Positions 44,946-56,209 of a stretch of 64,000 nucleotides of DNA are shown here, piece by piece. The DNA lies in contig NZ_JAHXRW010000006.1 in assembly GCF_019429625.1 (NCBI RefSeq), positions 1 to 64,000 of the forward strand. Reading direction: 5' to 3'. A program made the position numbers and the translations under genes. This DNA is from Celeribacter sp. PS-C1 (lineage in GTDB: Bacteria; Pseudomonadota; Alphaproteobacteria; Rhodobacterales; Rhodobacteraceae). How positions within the stretch are numbered: the stretch's first letter is position 1; each line of letters opens with the position of its first letter. The notes below the pieces were generated by a model. It did not search any database. It was given only the letters and a program-made list of their open reading frames with translations, and was not told the origin of the DNA.

Positions 44946-46409
44946 TTGACCAAGTTTACCGATCTTAATCTCGCCCCCAAGGTTCTCAAAGCCATCGAAG
45001 ATGCTGGCTACGAGAGCCCAACCCCCATTCAGGCCGGCGCCATTCCGCCCGCGCTCGAAGGGAAAGACGTGTTGGGCATCGCCCAGACCGGGACCGGCAA
45101 AACCGCCTCTTTCGTTCTGCCGATGATCACCAACCTGGCCCGTGGCCGCGCACGTGCGCGCATGCCCCGCTCTCTGGTGCTCTGCCCGACGCGCGAATTG
45201 GCGGCTCAGGTGGCTGAGAATTTCGATCAATATACCAAATACATGAAGCTGACGAAGGCGCTGTTGATCGGCGGCGTGAGCTTTAAGGAACAAGACGCGC
45301 TGATCGACAAGGGTGTCGACGTGCTGATCGCCACGCCCGGTCGTTTGCTCGACCATTTCGAGCGCGGCAAGCTGATCCTCTCCGACGTGAAGGTCATGGT
45401 GGTGGATGAGGCCGACCGGATGCTCGACATGGGGTTCATACCCGACATTGAGCGCATCTTTGGCCTCACCCCCTTCACCCGTCAGACCCTATTCTTCTCC
45501 GCCACCATGGCGCCGGAGATTGAGCGGATCACCAACACCTTCCTCTCGGCCCCTGCACGCATCGAAGTGGCGCGTCAGGCAACCTCTGGGGAAAACATCG
45601 CCCAAAGCGTGGTGATGTTCAAAGGCTCGCGCCGCGACCGTGCGGCCTCTGAGAAACGCAAACTTCTGCGCGCGCTGATCGATGCCGAAGGTGAAAAGCT
45701 GCAAAATGGCATCATCTTCTGCAACCGTAAAACGGATGTGGATATCGTCTCCAAGTCCTTGAACAAATATGGCTATCAAGCATCGCCAATCCATGGCGAT
45801 CTGGACCAGAGCCAACGGAACGCCACGCTGGAGAAATTCCGCAATGGCGAGATCAAGATCCTTGTGGCCTCTGACGTCGCCGCACGCGGGCTTGACGTGG
45901 CCTCCGTGACCCATGTGTTCAACTTCGACGTGCCCGGCCATGCAGAGGACTATGTGCACCGCATCGGTCGCACAGGCCGCGCCGGGCGTGACGGTAAGGC
46001 GATCATGATCTGCGAGCCGCGCGACGAAAAGAATTTCGCCGATGTCGAAGCGCTGATCGCCAAGGAAATCCCGCGCCTGGAAAACCCGCTCGGGACCGTT
46101 GCGGAAGAGACCCCGGAAAGCGACGAAGCAACGTCTGAAAAGCCGAAACGCACTCGCTCGCGTCGTCGTCGGTCCGACAAATCGGATGAGGTCAAAACCG
46201 CGGATCAGGCAGAAGAGGCTCAACAGGATCGCAGCACCACACCGCCGAAATCCGAGCCTAAGCCGGAGCCCAAATCCGACCACAGCGCAGACCAGAAACC
46301 TCAACATCGTCGTGGTCGCGGCCGTAAAGAGGATGAAAAGGTCGTGGGCCTTGGGGATCACCTGCCCTCTTTCATTGCTCTGAGCTTTGACGAGCGTCAG
46401 GCGGGATAA
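44946..46409 (+). CDS. DEAD-box RNA helicase (RhlE-like)
   Basis: The 487-aa protein starts at a TTG at 44946 (MTKFTDLNLAPKVL). Motifs: Q-motif region SPTPIQAGAIPPAL, motif I QTGTGKT, motif II DEAD in VVDEADRMLDMGFIP, SAT in FFSATMAP, and the C-terminal ARGLD and HRIGRTGRAG. A Ser/Arg/Lys/Glu-rich tail of about 110 residues ends the protein. It remodels RNA, probably in ribosome assembly or mRNA decay. A bidirectional terminator follows. Confidence 0.93.
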   Translation: MTKFTDLNLAPKVLKAIEDAGYESPTPIQAGAIPPALEGKDVLGIAQTGTGKTASFVLPMITNLARGRARARMPRSLVLCPTRELAAQVAENFDQYTKYMKLTKALLIGGVSFKEQDALIDKGVDVLIATPGRLLDHFERGKLILSDVKVMVVDEADRMLDMGFIPDIERIFGLTPFTRQTLFFSATMAPEIERITNTFLSAPARIEVARQATSGENIAQSVVMFKGSRRDRAASEKRKLLRALIDAEGEKLQNGIIFCNRKTDVDIVSKSLNKYGYQASPIHGDLDQSQRNATLEKFRNGEIKILVASDVAARGLDVASVTHVFNFDVPGHAEDYVHRIGRTGRAGRDGKAIMICEPRDEKNFADVEALIAKEIPRLENPLGTVAEETPESDEATSEKPKRTRSRRRRSDKSDEVKTADQAEEAQQDRSTTPPKSEPKPEPKSDHSADQKPQHRRGRGRKEDEKVVGLGDHLPSFIALSFDERQAG

Positions 46410-46434
46410 GTCTAAACCACCGGAACCAGAATTG

Positions 46435-46468
46435 AAAAACCCGCGCCTGAGAGCGCGGGTTTTCTTTT
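46435..46468. terminator. Bidirectional terminator between helicase and rnj
   Basis: CCCGCGC (46440-46446) pairs with GCGCGGG (46453-46459) around a 6-nt loop. An A-run precedes and a T-run follows, so it can terminate on both strands. It ends the helicase transcript on plus and the nuo-birA-coaX-rnj transcript on minus. Confidence 0.88.
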
Positions 46469-46511
46469 AAGAGTTTGCGGCAGGAAATCTGCCTCACTCA
46501 AGGCGCTCAGA

Positions 46512-48173
46512 TCAGCTCGACAAGCGCGAGATGATGATCTGCACCTCGGGCTTTTTACCGACTTCCTCTTGGGTCGTGCGGCGGATGATGCGGCGCATTT
46601 CTTCCTCGAGCTTGTCATCATCGGACAGGGTCTTGGGCTTGGCGCGCATCAGGAACTGGTTCACATCCTCTTCGAGCACGTCAATCAGAGGCGCGCGCGA
46701 AAGACCGGTTTCCGGGAGGCCGCGCAGCTCGCACCAGCAATCGCCCAGCGGCTCGTCATCCTCGATGATCACAGTGGCCACGACGAGGCCATTGAGCGCC
46801 ATTCGGATACGGTCGCGCACGATCCCGTCCATCGCGCCGATCTGGATCGACCCATCAAGATAGGTACGTCCGGTTTCGACATACTCAACCACGCGCGGTG
46901 CATTGCCGGAGAGATCGACGCCGACGCCATTCGGCGCAACAATCGCAGTCAAACCATTGGACTCGGCCAGCTTCGCATGTTCGCGCAGGTGGCGGTGTTC
47001 GCCATGCATCGGGATCACGACCTGCGGTTTGACGATCTCATGCATCAGCGCCAGATCGGGCCGGTTGGCGTGACCGGAAACGTGAATGTCATCGCGGCCA
47101 GAAATCGTATCGACACCCATTTCCGAGAAGGAATTGAGGATGCGGGCGATGGCGACCTCGTTGCCCGGGATGGTTTTCGAGGAGAAAATCATCGTGTCAC
47201 CCTCGGCCATCTTGAGGCCAAGGTATTTGCCGCGCGACAGCTGGGCGGTGGCGGCACGATGTTCGCCTTGCGACCCGGTCGTCAGCAGCATCAGGTTTTC
47301 ACGCGGCAGATCAGCCGCGTTTTCAGGGGCAACCGTTTTCGGGAAATCGGAGATGATACCGGTCTCAATCGCCGCCGTGATCATCCGGCGCATGGCGCGC
47401 CCCAGCAGGACGACGGAGCGCCCGGCTTTGGACCCCGCTTCGGCCAGCGTCTTCACCCGCGCGATGTTCGAGGCAAAGGTGGTCGCTGCCACCATGCCGT
47501 CGAGCGAGGAAATCAAATCGGTTAGCGGGCCGATAACCTCGGACTCGGAGCGGCCCGGAATAGGAGAAAAGACGTTGGTGGAATCGCAGACCAGCGCTTT
47601 GACGCCGTTCTTGGAAATCTCTTCGAACAGCGCCCGGTCGAAAGGCTCGCCCACCACCGGGTTTTCGTCGGTTTTGAAATCGCCGGTGTGGATCACGCGG
47701 CCGGCCGGGCTGTCGATCACAAGCGCGGAGGATTCCGGGATCGAGTGCGAGATCGGCACGAAGCCCACGGTGAAGGGGCCGACATTGATCTGTTCGGGCC
47801 AGGCGGAGACGGTTTTGATCTGCAACTCGTCATGGCCGTGTTCTTCGAATTTGAGACGTGCCAGATGGGCGGTAAACGCACGGGCATAGATCGGCGCATC
47901 GAGACGCGGCCAGAGGTGGCCAACGGCGCCAACGTGGTCTTCGTGGGCATGGGTGATGAAAATGCCGTCGATGCGGTCCTTGCGCTCCTCGAGCCAGGCA
48001 ACATCGGCAAAGATCAGATCGACGCCGGGTGTGCCGTCCATTGAGGGGAAAGTGACACCCAGATCGACGACGATATAGCGTTCATTGCCCGCAGGCCCGT
48101 AGCCATAGACATAGCAGTTCATGCCGATCTCGCCGGCGCCCCCCAGAGGGAGATAGAGAAGACGTTCGCTCAT
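46512..48173 (-). CDS. rnj: Ribonuclease J
   Basis: The 553-aa metallo-beta-lactamase RNase has the HxHxDH site as THAHEDHVGAVG, with VIDSPAGRVIHTGDFKTDENP and CDSTNVF as beta-CASP elements. Two RNA-processing domains follow, and the C-terminus is highly charged. RNase J acts as 5' exonuclease and endonuclease. Its start overlaps the coaX stop by four bases. It is the last gene of the long minus-strand chain after nuoN. Confidence 0.95.
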   Translation of the reverse strand: MSERLLYLPLGGAGEIGMNCYVYGYGPAGNERYIVVDLGVTFPSMDGTPGVDLIFADVAWLEERKDRIDGIFITHAHEDHVGAVGHLWPRLDAPIYARAFTAHLARLKFEEHGHDELQIKTVSAWPEQINVGPFTVGFVPISHSIPESSALVIDSPAGRVIHTGDFKTDENPVVGEPFDRALFEEISKNGVKALVCDSTNVFSPIPGRSESEVIGPLTDLISSLDGMVAATTFASNIARVKTLAEAGSKAGRSVVLLGRAMRRMITAAIETGIISDFPKTVAPENAADLPRENLMLLTTGSQGEHRAATAQLSRGKYLGLKMAEGDTMIFSSKTIPGNEVAIARILNSFSEMGVDTISGRDDIHVSGHANRPDLALMHEIVKPQVVIPMHGEHRHLREHAKLAESNGLTAIVAPNGVGVDLSGNAPRVVEYVETGRTYLDGSIQIGAMDGIVRDRIRMALNGLVVATVIIEDDEPLGDCWCELRGLPETGLSRAPLIDVLEEDVNQFLMRAKPKTLSDDDKLEEEMRRIIRRTTQEEVGKKPEVQIIISRLSS

Positions 48174-48949
48174 GTGTTGCCCATGTCCTTGTTATAGTTG
48201 TGGATCACGACAAGGCCGTGGATCGTCAGAAATTCGTCAAAATGGTCAAAGAGTTTGTGACCCTGATCGAAGAGCGGCGCAAGGCCTCCGGTCGAAATCA
48301 CCTGCATCGGACGGCCATATTCGGCCTTGATGCGGTTACAAGTCTCGCGCACGAGACCAATATAACCCCAAAACACCCCCGATTGCATACAGGCGACTGT
48401 GTTGGTGCCGATGACCTTCTCCGGCATGGTGACATCGACATGCGGCAGAGCGGCGGCCTTGAGGTGGAGACTTTCGAGCGAGGTGTTCACTCCCGGCGAG
48501 ATCACACCGCCGACATAGGCGCCGTCTTCGGCCACCACGTCGAAGGTCGTCGCCGTGCCGAAATCTACCACGATGAGATCGCCACCAAAGCGATCAAAGG
48601 CCCCGGCGGAGTTCACAAGGCGGTCCGGTCCCACAGTGGTGCCCTCATCGACACGCGGCATATGCGGCAAGAGGCATTCGGGTTTGCCGACCACGAGGGG
48701 GCGACAATTGAAATAGCGGTTCGCCAGAACCCGCAGGTTGAACACCACACGCGGCACGGTCGAGGAGATGATCACCTCGGAAATATCCGCCTCGATTTTC
48801 TGAAAATTCATCAGGGTCGAGAGCCAGACGTAATACTGATCTGCCGTGCGCTGGTGCTCGGTCGAGGTGCGCCATGTGGCGATGAACTCACTGCCGTTCC
48901 AGATGGAAAAGACAGTGTTGGTGTTGCCGGTGTCGATACAGAGAAGCAT
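48170..48949 (-). CDS. coaX: Type III pantothenate kinase CoaX
   Basis: The 259-aa acetate/sugar kinase-fold protein phosphorylates pantothenate. The N-terminal ATP motif is LLCIDTGNTNTVFSIW; the conserved block VVDFGTATTFDVVAEDG and GVISPGVNTSLESL are clear. It overlaps birA by one base (TGATG) and rnj by four. Confidence 0.95.
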   Translation of the reverse strand: MLLCIDTGNTNTVFSIWNGSEFIATWRTSTEHQRTADQYYVWLSTLMNFQKIEADISEVIISSTVPRVVFNLRVLANRYFNCRPLVVGKPECLLPHMPRVDEGTTVGPDRLVNSAGAFDRFGGDLIVVDFGTATTFDVVAEDGAYVGGVISPGVNTSLESLHLKAAALPHVDVTMPEKVIGTNTVACMQSGVFWGYIGLVRETCNRIKAEYGRPMQVISTGGLAPLFDQGHKLFDHFDEFLTIHGLVVIHNYNKDMGNT

Positions 48950-49701
48950 CAGAAATAGACCTCTGCGGCTGGTATGGTGAGCGTGCCCTTGGAGGTGGCA
49001 AGCACGAGATTGCCAAAGGCGTCCACGGTTTCGAACGTGCCGTGATGCGTCTCACGCATGGTGCGCGCCCGGATTTCTGTGCCGAGACGCGCCGCACGCG
49101 CGAGCCAGGCTTCGCGGATCGGGCCAAAACCGTAGGTGGTGAACTGCGCCTCCCAATGGGCATAGCTGAGCGCCAGTTGGTCGAGGAATTCTTCGGGCGC
49201 CACCAAAGCGCCGGTCTCATGCGCCAAGGACACGGGCGGTGTTGCCCCCTCTTCGACCATTGACAGGGGCGGTGCTTCGGCGAGGTTGATGCCGATGCCA
49301 ATCGCCAGATGCGCAGGGCCGCGCTCCAACAGGATACCCGCAACCTTGCCGCCGTTCAAAAGCACGTCGTTGGGCCATTTCAAAGAGAAGGGATCGGAGC
49401 GGCCAGTGACGGCGACGAAGGCGTCATAGAGCGCCAAAGAGGCCACGAAACTGCGCAGCGCAATCAACTCGGGGCGTTCCTGCGGGAACATCAACAGGGT
49501 CGCGGCGAAGTTGCCTTCCGGCATGGTCCAGGGGCGCCCGCGTCGACCGTGTGCCGCCGTCTGGGTCTGGGCCATGATCCATTGCGGAAATGTGGAAGAG
49601 GCCGCGATACGCGCGGCCTCCGACATGGTGCTGTCCACGGAGGGGAGGACGATCCGCCCTACCCCTTCGGGCCATGTATGACGTGTGTCAGCGGGGCTCA
49701 C
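48949..49701 (-). CDS. birA: Biotin-[acetyl-CoA-carboxylase] ligase BirA
   Basis: The 250-aa ligase attaches biotin to the carboxyl carrier protein. Biotin/ATP motifs: [38 protein letters not shown]. It lacks an N-terminal HTH, so it is class I and not a repressor. Its ATG overlaps the nuoN stop by four bases, coupling it to complex I genes. Confidence 0.94.
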   Translation of the reverse strand: MSPADTRHTWPEGVGRIVLPSVDSTMSEAARIAASSTFPQWIMAQTQTAAHGRRGRPWTMPEGNFAATLLMFPQERPELIALRSFVASLALYDAFVAVTGRSDPFSLKWPNDVLLNGGKVAGILLERGPAHLAIGIGINLAEAPPLSMVEEGATPPVSLAHETGALVAPEEFLDQLALSYAHWEAQFTTYGFGPIREAWLARAARLGTEIRARTMRETHHGTFETVDAFGNLVLATSKGTLTIPAAEVYF

Positions 49702-51134
49702 TTGACCAGCGCATCCGCCGCAAGCGCCGCCATACCATCGACCCCGAACATGTTGACGATACCGACAAGCATGATGAGAGCGGAGATGGTGAGGAGCGCG
49801 AAGGTGACCGGGCTAGACACTTTGTCGAGCGGATCGGTCTCAGCGCCGAAGTACATGTAGTAAACGATGCGCAGGTAGTAGAAGGCACCGATCACGGAAG
49901 CGATCACACCGAAGACGGCGAGATAGACAAGACCCGCGCCCCAAGCGGCCTGAAGCACAGCCAGTTTCCCGAAGAAACCGAGCATCGGCGGCACGCCCGC
50001 GAGCGAGAACATCAGGACCAGAAGGGCCAGTGCTTTCGTCGGCGAGTTGCGCCAGTAGAGGTTCAGCGCGGAAATGTCGGTGACCGGTTTGCCATCACGC
50101 TCCATCGTCATGATGAAGGCGAAGGTGCCGATGTTCATCGTCACATAGATCGCCATGTAGATCATCGCGGATTGCACGCCCTCGGCATTGCCAGCCGCGA
50201 GCCCCATGAGCGCGAAACCCATGTGGGAGATCGAGGAATAGGCCATCAGACGCTTGATGTTCTGTTGGCCGATCCCGGCGATGGCACCCAAGAACATGGA
50301 GGCCACGGCGATGACCGCGAGCACCTGTTGCCAGTCACCAACGATGCCGCCGAAAGCGTCGTGCAGCACGCGGGCGAAGAGGCCCATGGCGGCGAGTTTC
50401 GGCGCGGTGGCGAAGAAGGCGGTGGTCGGCGTCGGAGCGCCTTCATAGACGTCCGGGGTCCACATGTGGAACGGCACGGCGGAAACCTTGAACGCAAGGC
50501 CGGTCATCACGAAGACGAGGCCAAAGAGCACGCCCACCGGCACGTCGTTCTGCACGACAGAGATGATGCCCGCGAAAGAGGTGGTGCCGGAAAAGCCGTA
50601 AACCAGGGACGAGCCGTAGAGCAGCAGACCCGACGACAGAGAGCCCAGCACGAAATACTTGAGCCCCGCTTCGGTGGATTTCACGCTGTCGCGGCGGAAG
50701 GATGCGATGACGTAGAGCGCCAAGGACATCAGCTCGAGGCCCAGATAAAGCGCCATCAGGTCGCCTGCAGATACCATGACCATCATGCCGATCGTGGAGA
50801 ACAGCACGAGGATCGGGTATTCGAACTTGGCGAAGCCGCGTTTGTCCAAGAAGTCGCAGGACATCACGAGCACAGCAGCACCCGCGAGCAACACGCCCAC
50901 TTTGCCGAAGCGCGAGAAGGCATCGTCGATGAACATGCCACCGAAAGCAGCACGAGAGCCCTCGCCGCCCAAGCCGATCATCAGCGCGATGATGACGAAG
51001 ACAGCGGCGGTCGCCCAGGTGATCAGAGCCGCGAGTTTGTCCTTGCCGGTGTAGACGGCGAACAAGAGCGCCGCCATGCCGTAGATGGCGAGGAGAACTT
51101 CCGGCAGGACGATGGAAAAGTCAGTAGAGGTCAT
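49698..51134 (-). CDS. nuoN: NADH-quinone oxidoreductase subunit N (NuoN)
   Basis: This 478-aa membrane subunit has about 14 helices, with the proton-translocating family motifs [27 protein letters not shown] and [14 protein letters not shown]. It forms part of the proton-pumping arm. Last nuo gene of the cluster, 13 bp after nuoM. Confidence 0.96.
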   Translation of the reverse strand: MTSTDFSIVLPEVLLAIYGMAALLFAVYTGKDKLAALITWATAAVFVIIALMIGLGGEGSRAAFGGMFIDDAFSRFGKVGVLLAGAAVLVMSCDFLDKRGFAKFEYPILVLFSTIGMMVMVSAGDLMALYLGLELMSLALYVIASFRRDSVKSTEAGLKYFVLGSLSSGLLLYGSSLVYGFSGTTSFAGIISVVQNDVPVGVLFGLVFVMTGLAFKVSAVPFHMWTPDVYEGAPTPTTAFFATAPKLAAMGLFARVLHDAFGGIVGDWQQVLAVIAVASMFLGAIAGIGQQNIKRLMAYSSISHMGFALMGLAAGNAEGVQSAMIYMAIYVTMNIGTFAFIMTMERDGKPVTDISALNLYWRNSPTKALALLVLMFSLAGVPPMLGFFGKLAVLQAAWGAGLVYLAVFGVIASVIGAFYYLRIVYYMYFGAETDPLDKVSSPVTFALLTISALIMLVGIVNMFGVDGMAALAADALVK

Positions 51135-51147
51135 ATCCCGGTGTCCT

Positions 51148-52680
51148 TTAGTGGGTGGCGACGTCTGCCATCATCGGCAGAGCAGCGTGATAATTGTCAA
51201 TCAATGCAGAGACCGACGGCCCGATCAGATCGAGCACCAGCGCCGGGTAGACGCCCAAGAGGAGCGTCATCGCCACGAGCGGCGCAAAGATCCATTTCTC
51301 GCGCGGGGTCATATCCTTGATCGTCTTGAGGCTTTCCTTGATCAGATCACCCAAAACGACGCGGCGATAGAGCCAGAGCGCGTAGCAGGCGGAGAAAATC
51401 ACACCGGAGGCAGCGACCAAAGCGATCCAGGTGTTGGCCTGGAACATGCCGATGATCGTGAGGAATTCGCCGATGAAGCCGGAGGTGCCCGGGAGGCCGA
51501 CGTTGGCCATGGTGAAGAACAGGAAGACGAGCGCATAGGCCGGCATCTTGTTCACGAGACCACCGAAAGCGTCGATCTCACGGGTGTGCATCCGGTCGTA
51601 AATCACACCCACACAAAGGAAGAGCGCGCCGGAGACGAAACCGTGGGAGATCATCTGGAAGATCGCACCATCGAGACCCTGCTGGTTGAATGTAAAGATA
51701 CCTGCCGTGACGTAGCCCATGTGGGCGACCGAGGAATAGGCGATCAGCTTTTTCATATCGCTCTGCACCAAGGCGACGAGCGACGCGTAGACCACGGCGA
51801 TGACCGAGAGGATCAGAATGAAATCCGCGAGGTTGGCGGAGGCCACCGGGAACATCGGAAGCGAGAAGCGAAGGAAGCCGTAGCCGCCCATCTTCAACAA
51901 GATCGCAGCCAGAACCACGGAACCGGCGGTCGGTGCCTGAACGTGGGCGTCGGGCAACCAGGTGTGCACCGGCCACATCGGCATCTTCACCGCGAAAGAG
52001 GCGAAGAAGGCGAGGAAGGCAAGCGTCTGGAACCCGCCGATGATGTTGAAGCCCAGCACCTGGATCGTCTCCGACGAGAAGTCATGCGCCATGAGCTGCA
52101 CGATGTCGGTGGTGCCTGCATCGATATACATGGCGACCATGGCAACGAGCATCAGAACGGAGCCCAAGAAGGTGTAGAGGAAGAACTTGAATGCAGCATA
52201 GATGCGGTTCTTGCCGCCCCAGATGCCGATGATCAGGAACATCGGAATGAGGCCCGCCTCGAAGAAGAGGTAGAAGAGCATCAGGTCGAGAGCACAGAAC
52301 ACGCCGAGCATGAGCGTTTCCAAGAGAAGGAAAGCGATCATGTACTCTTTGACGCGAGTTTTCACATCCCATGCGGACCAGATCACCAGCGGCATGAGCG
52401 CGGTGGTGAGCATCACGAAGAGCACAGAAATGCCATCGACGCCCATCTTGTACTTGAGGCCCATGATCCAGTCGGCCTCTTCGACCATCTGGAACCCGGT
52501 GTTTTCGGGATCAAAGCCAAAGAGGATGAACAGAGAGATCACAAAGGTGATTACAGTGGCGAAGAGAGCCAATCGTTTTGCGTTGAGTTGAGCCACCGCA
52601 TCCTCGCCGCGCAGGAAAAGCGCGAGCACGAGGGCGGCCACCGTCGGAAGGAAGGTGACGAAAGAAAGCACGTTTTCCAT
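51148..52680 (-). CDS. nuoM: NADH-quinone oxidoreductase subunit M (NuoM)
   Basis: The 510-aa antiporter-like subunit has about 14 helices and the motif [27 protein letters not shown] with a conserved Lys, plus [14 protein letters not shown]. Start overlaps the nuoL stop by one base (TGATG). Part of the membrane arm. Confidence 0.96.
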   Translation of the reverse strand: MENVLSFVTFLPTVAALVLALFLRGEDAVAQLNAKRLALFATVITFVISLFILFGFDPENTGFQMVEEADWIMGLKYKMGVDGISVLFVMLTTALMPLVIWSAWDVKTRVKEYMIAFLLLETLMLGVFCALDLMLFYLFFEAGLIPMFLIIGIWGGKNRIYAAFKFFLYTFLGSVLMLVAMVAMYIDAGTTDIVQLMAHDFSSETIQVLGFNIIGGFQTLAFLAFFASFAVKMPMWPVHTWLPDAHVQAPTAGSVVLAAILLKMGGYGFLRFSLPMFPVASANLADFILILSVIAVVYASLVALVQSDMKKLIAYSSVAHMGYVTAGIFTFNQQGLDGAIFQMISHGFVSGALFLCVGVIYDRMHTREIDAFGGLVNKMPAYALVFLFFTMANVGLPGTSGFIGEFLTIIGMFQANTWIALVAASGVIFSACYALWLYRRVVLGDLIKESLKTIKDMTPREKWIFAPLVAMTLLLGVYPALVLDLIGPSVSALIDNYHAALPMMADVATH

Positions 52681-54791
52681 CAGTGTGCCCCCCCGCCGAT
52701 CGACATCCAGGTTACCAAGATCACAATCCCCAGAACCATGCTAAAAGCGTAAGTGAAGATGAAGCCCGACTGCGCCCGGCCAGCAAGGCGGGTGAAGAAG
52801 GGCACGATGCCAAGCGCAAGACCGTTGATCCCGCCGTCAATGGTGCCTTCGTCGCCACGTTTCCAGAGGAAGCGGCCAAGGGCCAGAACGGGACGCACGA
52901 AGATCGCGTTATAGAGCTCGTCGAAATACCATTTGTTCAGCAGGAACTGGTAAGCAACGGGCTGGCTTTCGGCCAGTTTGCGCGGCGTTTCCGGTTTCCA
53001 GATGTAGAACCAAAGGGCGATCAGGAAGCCGAGGACCATAGCGACAAAGGGCGACACCTTGACCCAGGTCGGCGCGTGGTGCGCGTCGTCCAGAACTGTG
53101 TTGTCGGCAGCGAGGAAGATCGCGCCCTGAGGAGCCATGCCAGCCTCGCCATGCGCGGCCTCTTCGCCGTGCGTATCAGCAGCCACCGCATGAGTGTCCG
53201 CCGCTTCGCCGTGCGTATCCGCAGCAGCTTCGCCATGACCATCGACCATCTCGACTTCCGCGTGATGCGGCAGAGCGAAAAACTCAACGAATTTATCATG
53301 ATCGCCGAAGAAGCTGTTATACCAGATCATGCCGCCAAAGATCGCGCCCAAGGACAGCGTTCCGATCGGCACCAGCATGACAAGCGGGCTTTCGTGCGCA
53401 TGGTCATGCGCATGATGATCGCCGCGCGCCTTGCCGTAGAAGGTCAGGAAGATCAGACGCCAGGAATAGAAGGACGTGAACAGCGCCGCGATGACCAGCA
53501 TCCAGAAGGCGTAGCCGACACCAGACGCATAGGCGCTCTCGATGATCGCGTCTTTCGACAGGAAGCCGGCGAAACCGAAATGCGTGAGCGGGATGCCAAC
53601 GCCGGTGATCGCCAGCGTGCCGATGATCATCATCCAGAAAGTGAAGGGGATCTTTTTACGCAGCGCGCCGTAGTTGCGCATGTCCTGTTCGTGGTGCATC
53701 GCGGTGATGACCGAGCCCGCGCCCAAGAAGAGCATGGCCTTGAAGAAGGCGTGCGTCAAAAGGTGGAACATCGCCGGACCGTAAGCGCCCGCGCCTGCGG
53801 CCACGAACATGTAGCCGAGCTGCGAACAGGTCGAATAGGCGATCACGCGTTTGATGTCGTTTTGCACCAGACCGACGGTGGCGGCAAAGAAGGCCGTGGT
53901 CGCACCGATGTAGATGACGAACATCTGGGTCTGCGGTGCATATTCAAAGATCGGCGACATGCGGCAGACGAGGAAGACGCCCGCGGTCACCATGGTCGCG
54001 GCGTGGATAAGCGCCGACACAGGCGTCGGGCCTTCCATCGCGTCCGGCAACCAGGTGTGAAGGAACAGCTGTGCCGATTTGCCCATCGCACCGACGAACA
54101 AGAGGAAAGCCAGAAGGTTGGCGGCGTTCCATTCGGTCCAGAGGAAATGCAGCGACGTGTCCGCAAGCATCGGGCCTGCGGCAAACACATCGTCGAACCG
54201 CACGCTGTCGGTCAAAAGGAACAGACCGGCCATGCCGAGGATAAAGCCGAAGTCACCCACGCGGTTGACGATAAAGGCCTTCATCGAAGCGGCGCCGGCG
54301 GAGGGTTTCTTGATGTAGAAACCGATCAGCAGGTAAGAGGCCAGACCCACACCTTCCCAGCCAAAGAACATCTGGATCAGGTTGTCAGAGGTCACCAGCA
54401 TCAACATGGTGAAGGTGAAGAGAGAGAGATAGGCAAAGAAGCGCGCGCGATAGGGCTCGTCGTCGCCGAAGTTCTCGTCATGCGCCATGTAGCCCAGCGA
54501 GTAGAGGTGCACCAGCGCGGAGACCGTGTTCACCACGATCAGCATGATCGTCGTCAGACGGTCGAGGCGAATGCCCCAATCGACGGACAAAGACCCGCTT
54601 TCGATCCAGCGCAGGATGGTCACATGCTCGGTCGTGCCATCGAACGTCAGGAACACGATCCAGGACAGGATGGCGGCCAGAAACAACAGACCCGTGGTCA
54701 GATATTGCGCGGGCTTCTCGCCGATCACACGCCAGCCAAAGCCGCCGACGAGGGCGCCGACCAGCGGCGCGAAGAGGATGATCGTTTCCAT
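52680..54791 (-). CDS. nuoL: NADH-quinone oxidoreductase subunit L (NuoL)
   Basis: The 703-aa subunit has 16 or so helices and motifs [37 protein letters not shown] and [16 protein letters not shown] soluble insertion near residues 515-550 is made of Ala/Asp/Thr/His/Gly/Glu repeats (listed separately), lying before the lateral amphipathic helix region. It is longer than E. coli NuoL (613 aa) mainly because of that insertion and the preceding loop. Proton-pumping arm. Confidence 0.96.
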   Translation of the reverse strand: METIILFAPLVGALVGGFGWRVIGEKPAQYLTTGLLFLAAILSWIVFLTFDGTTEHVTILRWIESGSLSVDWGIRLDRLTTIMLIVVNTVSALVHLYSLGYMAHDENFGDDEPYRARFFAYLSLFTFTMLMLVTSDNLIQMFFGWEGVGLASYLLIGFYIKKPSAGAASMKAFIVNRVGDFGFILGMAGLFLLTDSVRFDDVFAAGPMLADTSLHFLWTEWNAANLLAFLLFVGAMGKSAQLFLHTWLPDAMEGPTPVSALIHAATMVTAGVFLVCRMSPIFEYAPQTQMFVIYIGATTAFFAATVGLVQNDIKRVIAYSTCSQLGYMFVAAGAGAYGPAMFHLLTHAFFKAMLFLGAGSVITAMHHEQDMRNYGALRKKIPFTFWMMIIGTLAITGVGIPLTHFGFAGFLSKDAIIESAYASGVGYAFWMLVIAALFTSFYSWRLIFLTFYGKARGDHHAHDHAHESPLVMLVPIGTLSLGAIFGGMIWYNSFFGDHDKFVEFFALPHHAEVEMVDGHGEAAADTHGEAADTHAVAADTHGEEAAHGEAGMAPQGAIFLAADNTVLDDAHHAPTWVKVSPFVAMVLGFLIALWFYIWKPETPRKLAESQPVAYQFLLNKWYFDELYNAIFVRPVLALGRFLWKRGDEGTIDGGINGLALGIVPFFTRLAGRAQSGFIFTYAFSMVLGIVILVTWMSIGGGAH
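53140..53240 (-). repeat. In-frame repeat within NuoL (AADTHGE-type units)
   Basis: A 22-nt unit at 53162-53183 recurs at 53204-53225 with one mismatch, a 42-nt (14-codon) period, so the frame is kept. At the protein level the units read AADTHGE. They make an Ala/His/Asp/Glu-rich loop near residues 515-550. Confidence 0.75.
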
Positions 54792-54797
54792 GTGCCC

Positions 54798-55103
54798 TTA
54801 CCCTTTCATCACGTTGACGTCTTCGACGTCGATCGTGCCGCGGTTGCGGAAGAAGCTCACGAGAATGGCAAGCCCGATGGCGGCCTCGGCGGCGGCCACG
54901 GTCAGAACCAGCATCGTGAAAATCTGTCCCGTCAGATCCCCCAGGAAGGAGGAGAAGGCGACAAGGTTGATATTGACCGACAGCAGGATCATCTCGATCG
55001 ACATCAGGATGATGATGATGTTCTTCCGGTTCAAAAAGAGCCCGAAGATGCCGATGACAAACAGCGCCGCGGCCACTGTCAGGTAATGTTCAAGTCCGAC
55101 CAT
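54798..55103 (-). CDS. nuoK: NADH-quinone oxidoreductase subunit K (NuoK)
   Basis: The 101-aa, three-helix subunit is counted from ATG 55103 ([18 protein letters not shown]). Membrane Glu residues are conserved in [20 protein letters not shown] and [16 protein letters not shown]. An upstream in-frame extension to 55151 is not expected. It is 6 bp before nuoL. Confidence 0.96.
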   Translation of the reverse strand: MVGLEHYLTVAAALFVIGIFGLFLNRKNIIIILMSIEMILLSVNINLVAFSSFLGDLTGQIFTMLVLTVAAAEAAIGLAILVSFFRNRGTIDVEDVNVMKG

Positions 55104-55190
55104 GTCGTCCCTCAGTTCTTTCTCTCTCGCCGCTTTTGCGGCCTTTTTCATCGGGGCGGGAGGACCTCGCCCCGGTCATTCATCTGAGGC

Positions 55191-55805
55191 TTAAAGCCCC
55201 TGCCCCGGTTTGATGTCTTTCATCTCGAAAGACTCTTCGGGCTTGCGATACATCTGTTTCAGCACGTTCTGGCGTTTGACATCCGAACGGTGGCGCAGCG
55301 TCAGGACGATCGCACCGATCATCGCAACCAAAAGGATCAGACCCGCCAGTTGGAAGAGCATCAGGTAATCGTCATACATGAGCTGGCCCAGAGCGGCGGT
55401 GTTGTGCACCTCGGCCGCATCGGGCGTCACGGAACGGCGCAGCGCGTCGGCGCCTTCGGCCGCGTGCCAGTCGCCAAAGGCAAACCCCATCTGAAGCAAC
55501 AGAACCACACCAATCAAAAGTGCGAACGGCAGGTACTTCGCCATCCCCGCCTTGAGCTCCGCGAAATCGACGTCGAGCATCATCACCACGAAGAGGAAAA
55601 GCACCATCACCGCGCCGACGTAGACAATGACCAAAAGCATCGCGACGAATTCCGCCCCCAGCAGGACGAAAAGACCGGAGGCGGTCAGGAAGGTGACGAT
55701 CAACCAGAGCACGGAGTGCACCGGGTTGCGCGACACAACCGTGAACACCCCGGCCACCAGCATCACGATGGCGAAAAGGTAAAATGCGTAATCTGCGACA
55801 GTCAT
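55191..55805 (-). CDS. nuoJ: NADH-quinone oxidoreductase subunit J (NuoJ)
   Basis: The 204-aa subunit has five helices. Motifs: [32 protein letters not shown] and [20 protein letters not shown]. Its start overlaps the end of the carboxymuconolactone-decarboxylase-like gene (ATGA). Membrane arm of complex I. Confidence 0.96.
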   Translation of the reverse strand: MTVADYAFYLFAIVMLVAGVFTVVSRNPVHSVLWLIVTFLTASGLFVLLGAEFVAMLLVIVYVGAVMVLFLFVVMMLDVDFAELKAGMAKYLPFALLIGVVLLLQMGFAFGDWHAAEGADALRRSVTPDAAEVHNTAALGQLMYDDYLMLFQLAGLILLVAMIGAIVLTLRHRSDVKRQNVLKQMYRKPEESFEMKDIKPGQGL

Positions 55806-56209
55806 TCACTGCCCTCCTGCTTTTCGTTGAAGACCGCCTGAGCCAGCTCAAGCGCCTTCGTCATGGCGGGCACACCGCCCATCATCGACATCTGGTAAAT
55901 CACTTCCGCGATCTCTTTTTCGGTGGCACCCGCCTCCAAAGCGTGGCGCACGGTCAGTTTGAACGGGGCTTCGGCCTGCGCACCAAGCACGGTCAGCCCG
56001 GCGACCACCACAAGAAGTCGTGTTTTCGCATCGAGCCCGTCCTTGTTGAAGGTCGTTCCCCAAACCATCTCCATCCAATCCTTGGACATGGTCGGCCAAA
56101 GCTTGTCGAACGCCGGCACCTGAAAGGTCTCCATTGCCGGGTTCCAGGCAGAAGCCATCTTGTGGCTCTGCTCCATCATCTGTTCGAAAAGCTTGGTGAA
56201 ATCACTCAT
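55802..56209 (-). CDS. Carboxymuconolactone decarboxylase-like (AhpD-type) protein inside nuo operon
   Basis: This 135-aa protein, counted from ATG 56209 ([18 protein letters not shown]), overlaps the nuoI stop by four bases (ATGA) and the nuoJ start by four. It has the CMD fold pattern: a central [21 protein letters not shown] and [26 protein letters not shown]. The CxxC of AhpD is absent, so peroxidase activity is unlikely. Comparable genes occur in nuo clusters of related bacteria, but the role is unknown. Confidence 0.85.
   Translation of the reverse strand: MSDFTKLFEQMMEQSHKMASAWNPAMETFQVPAFDKLWPTMSKDWMEMVWGTTFNKDGLDAKTRLLVVVAGLTVLGAQAEAPFKLTVRHALEAGATEKEIAEVIYQMSMMGGVPAMTKALELAQAVFNEKQEGSE

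Noticed and set aside
52683-55187. 834-aa plus-strand ORF opposite nuoL/nuoK
   Set aside because: Antisense to well-conserved nuo genes; His/Arg/Gln-rich shadow composition.
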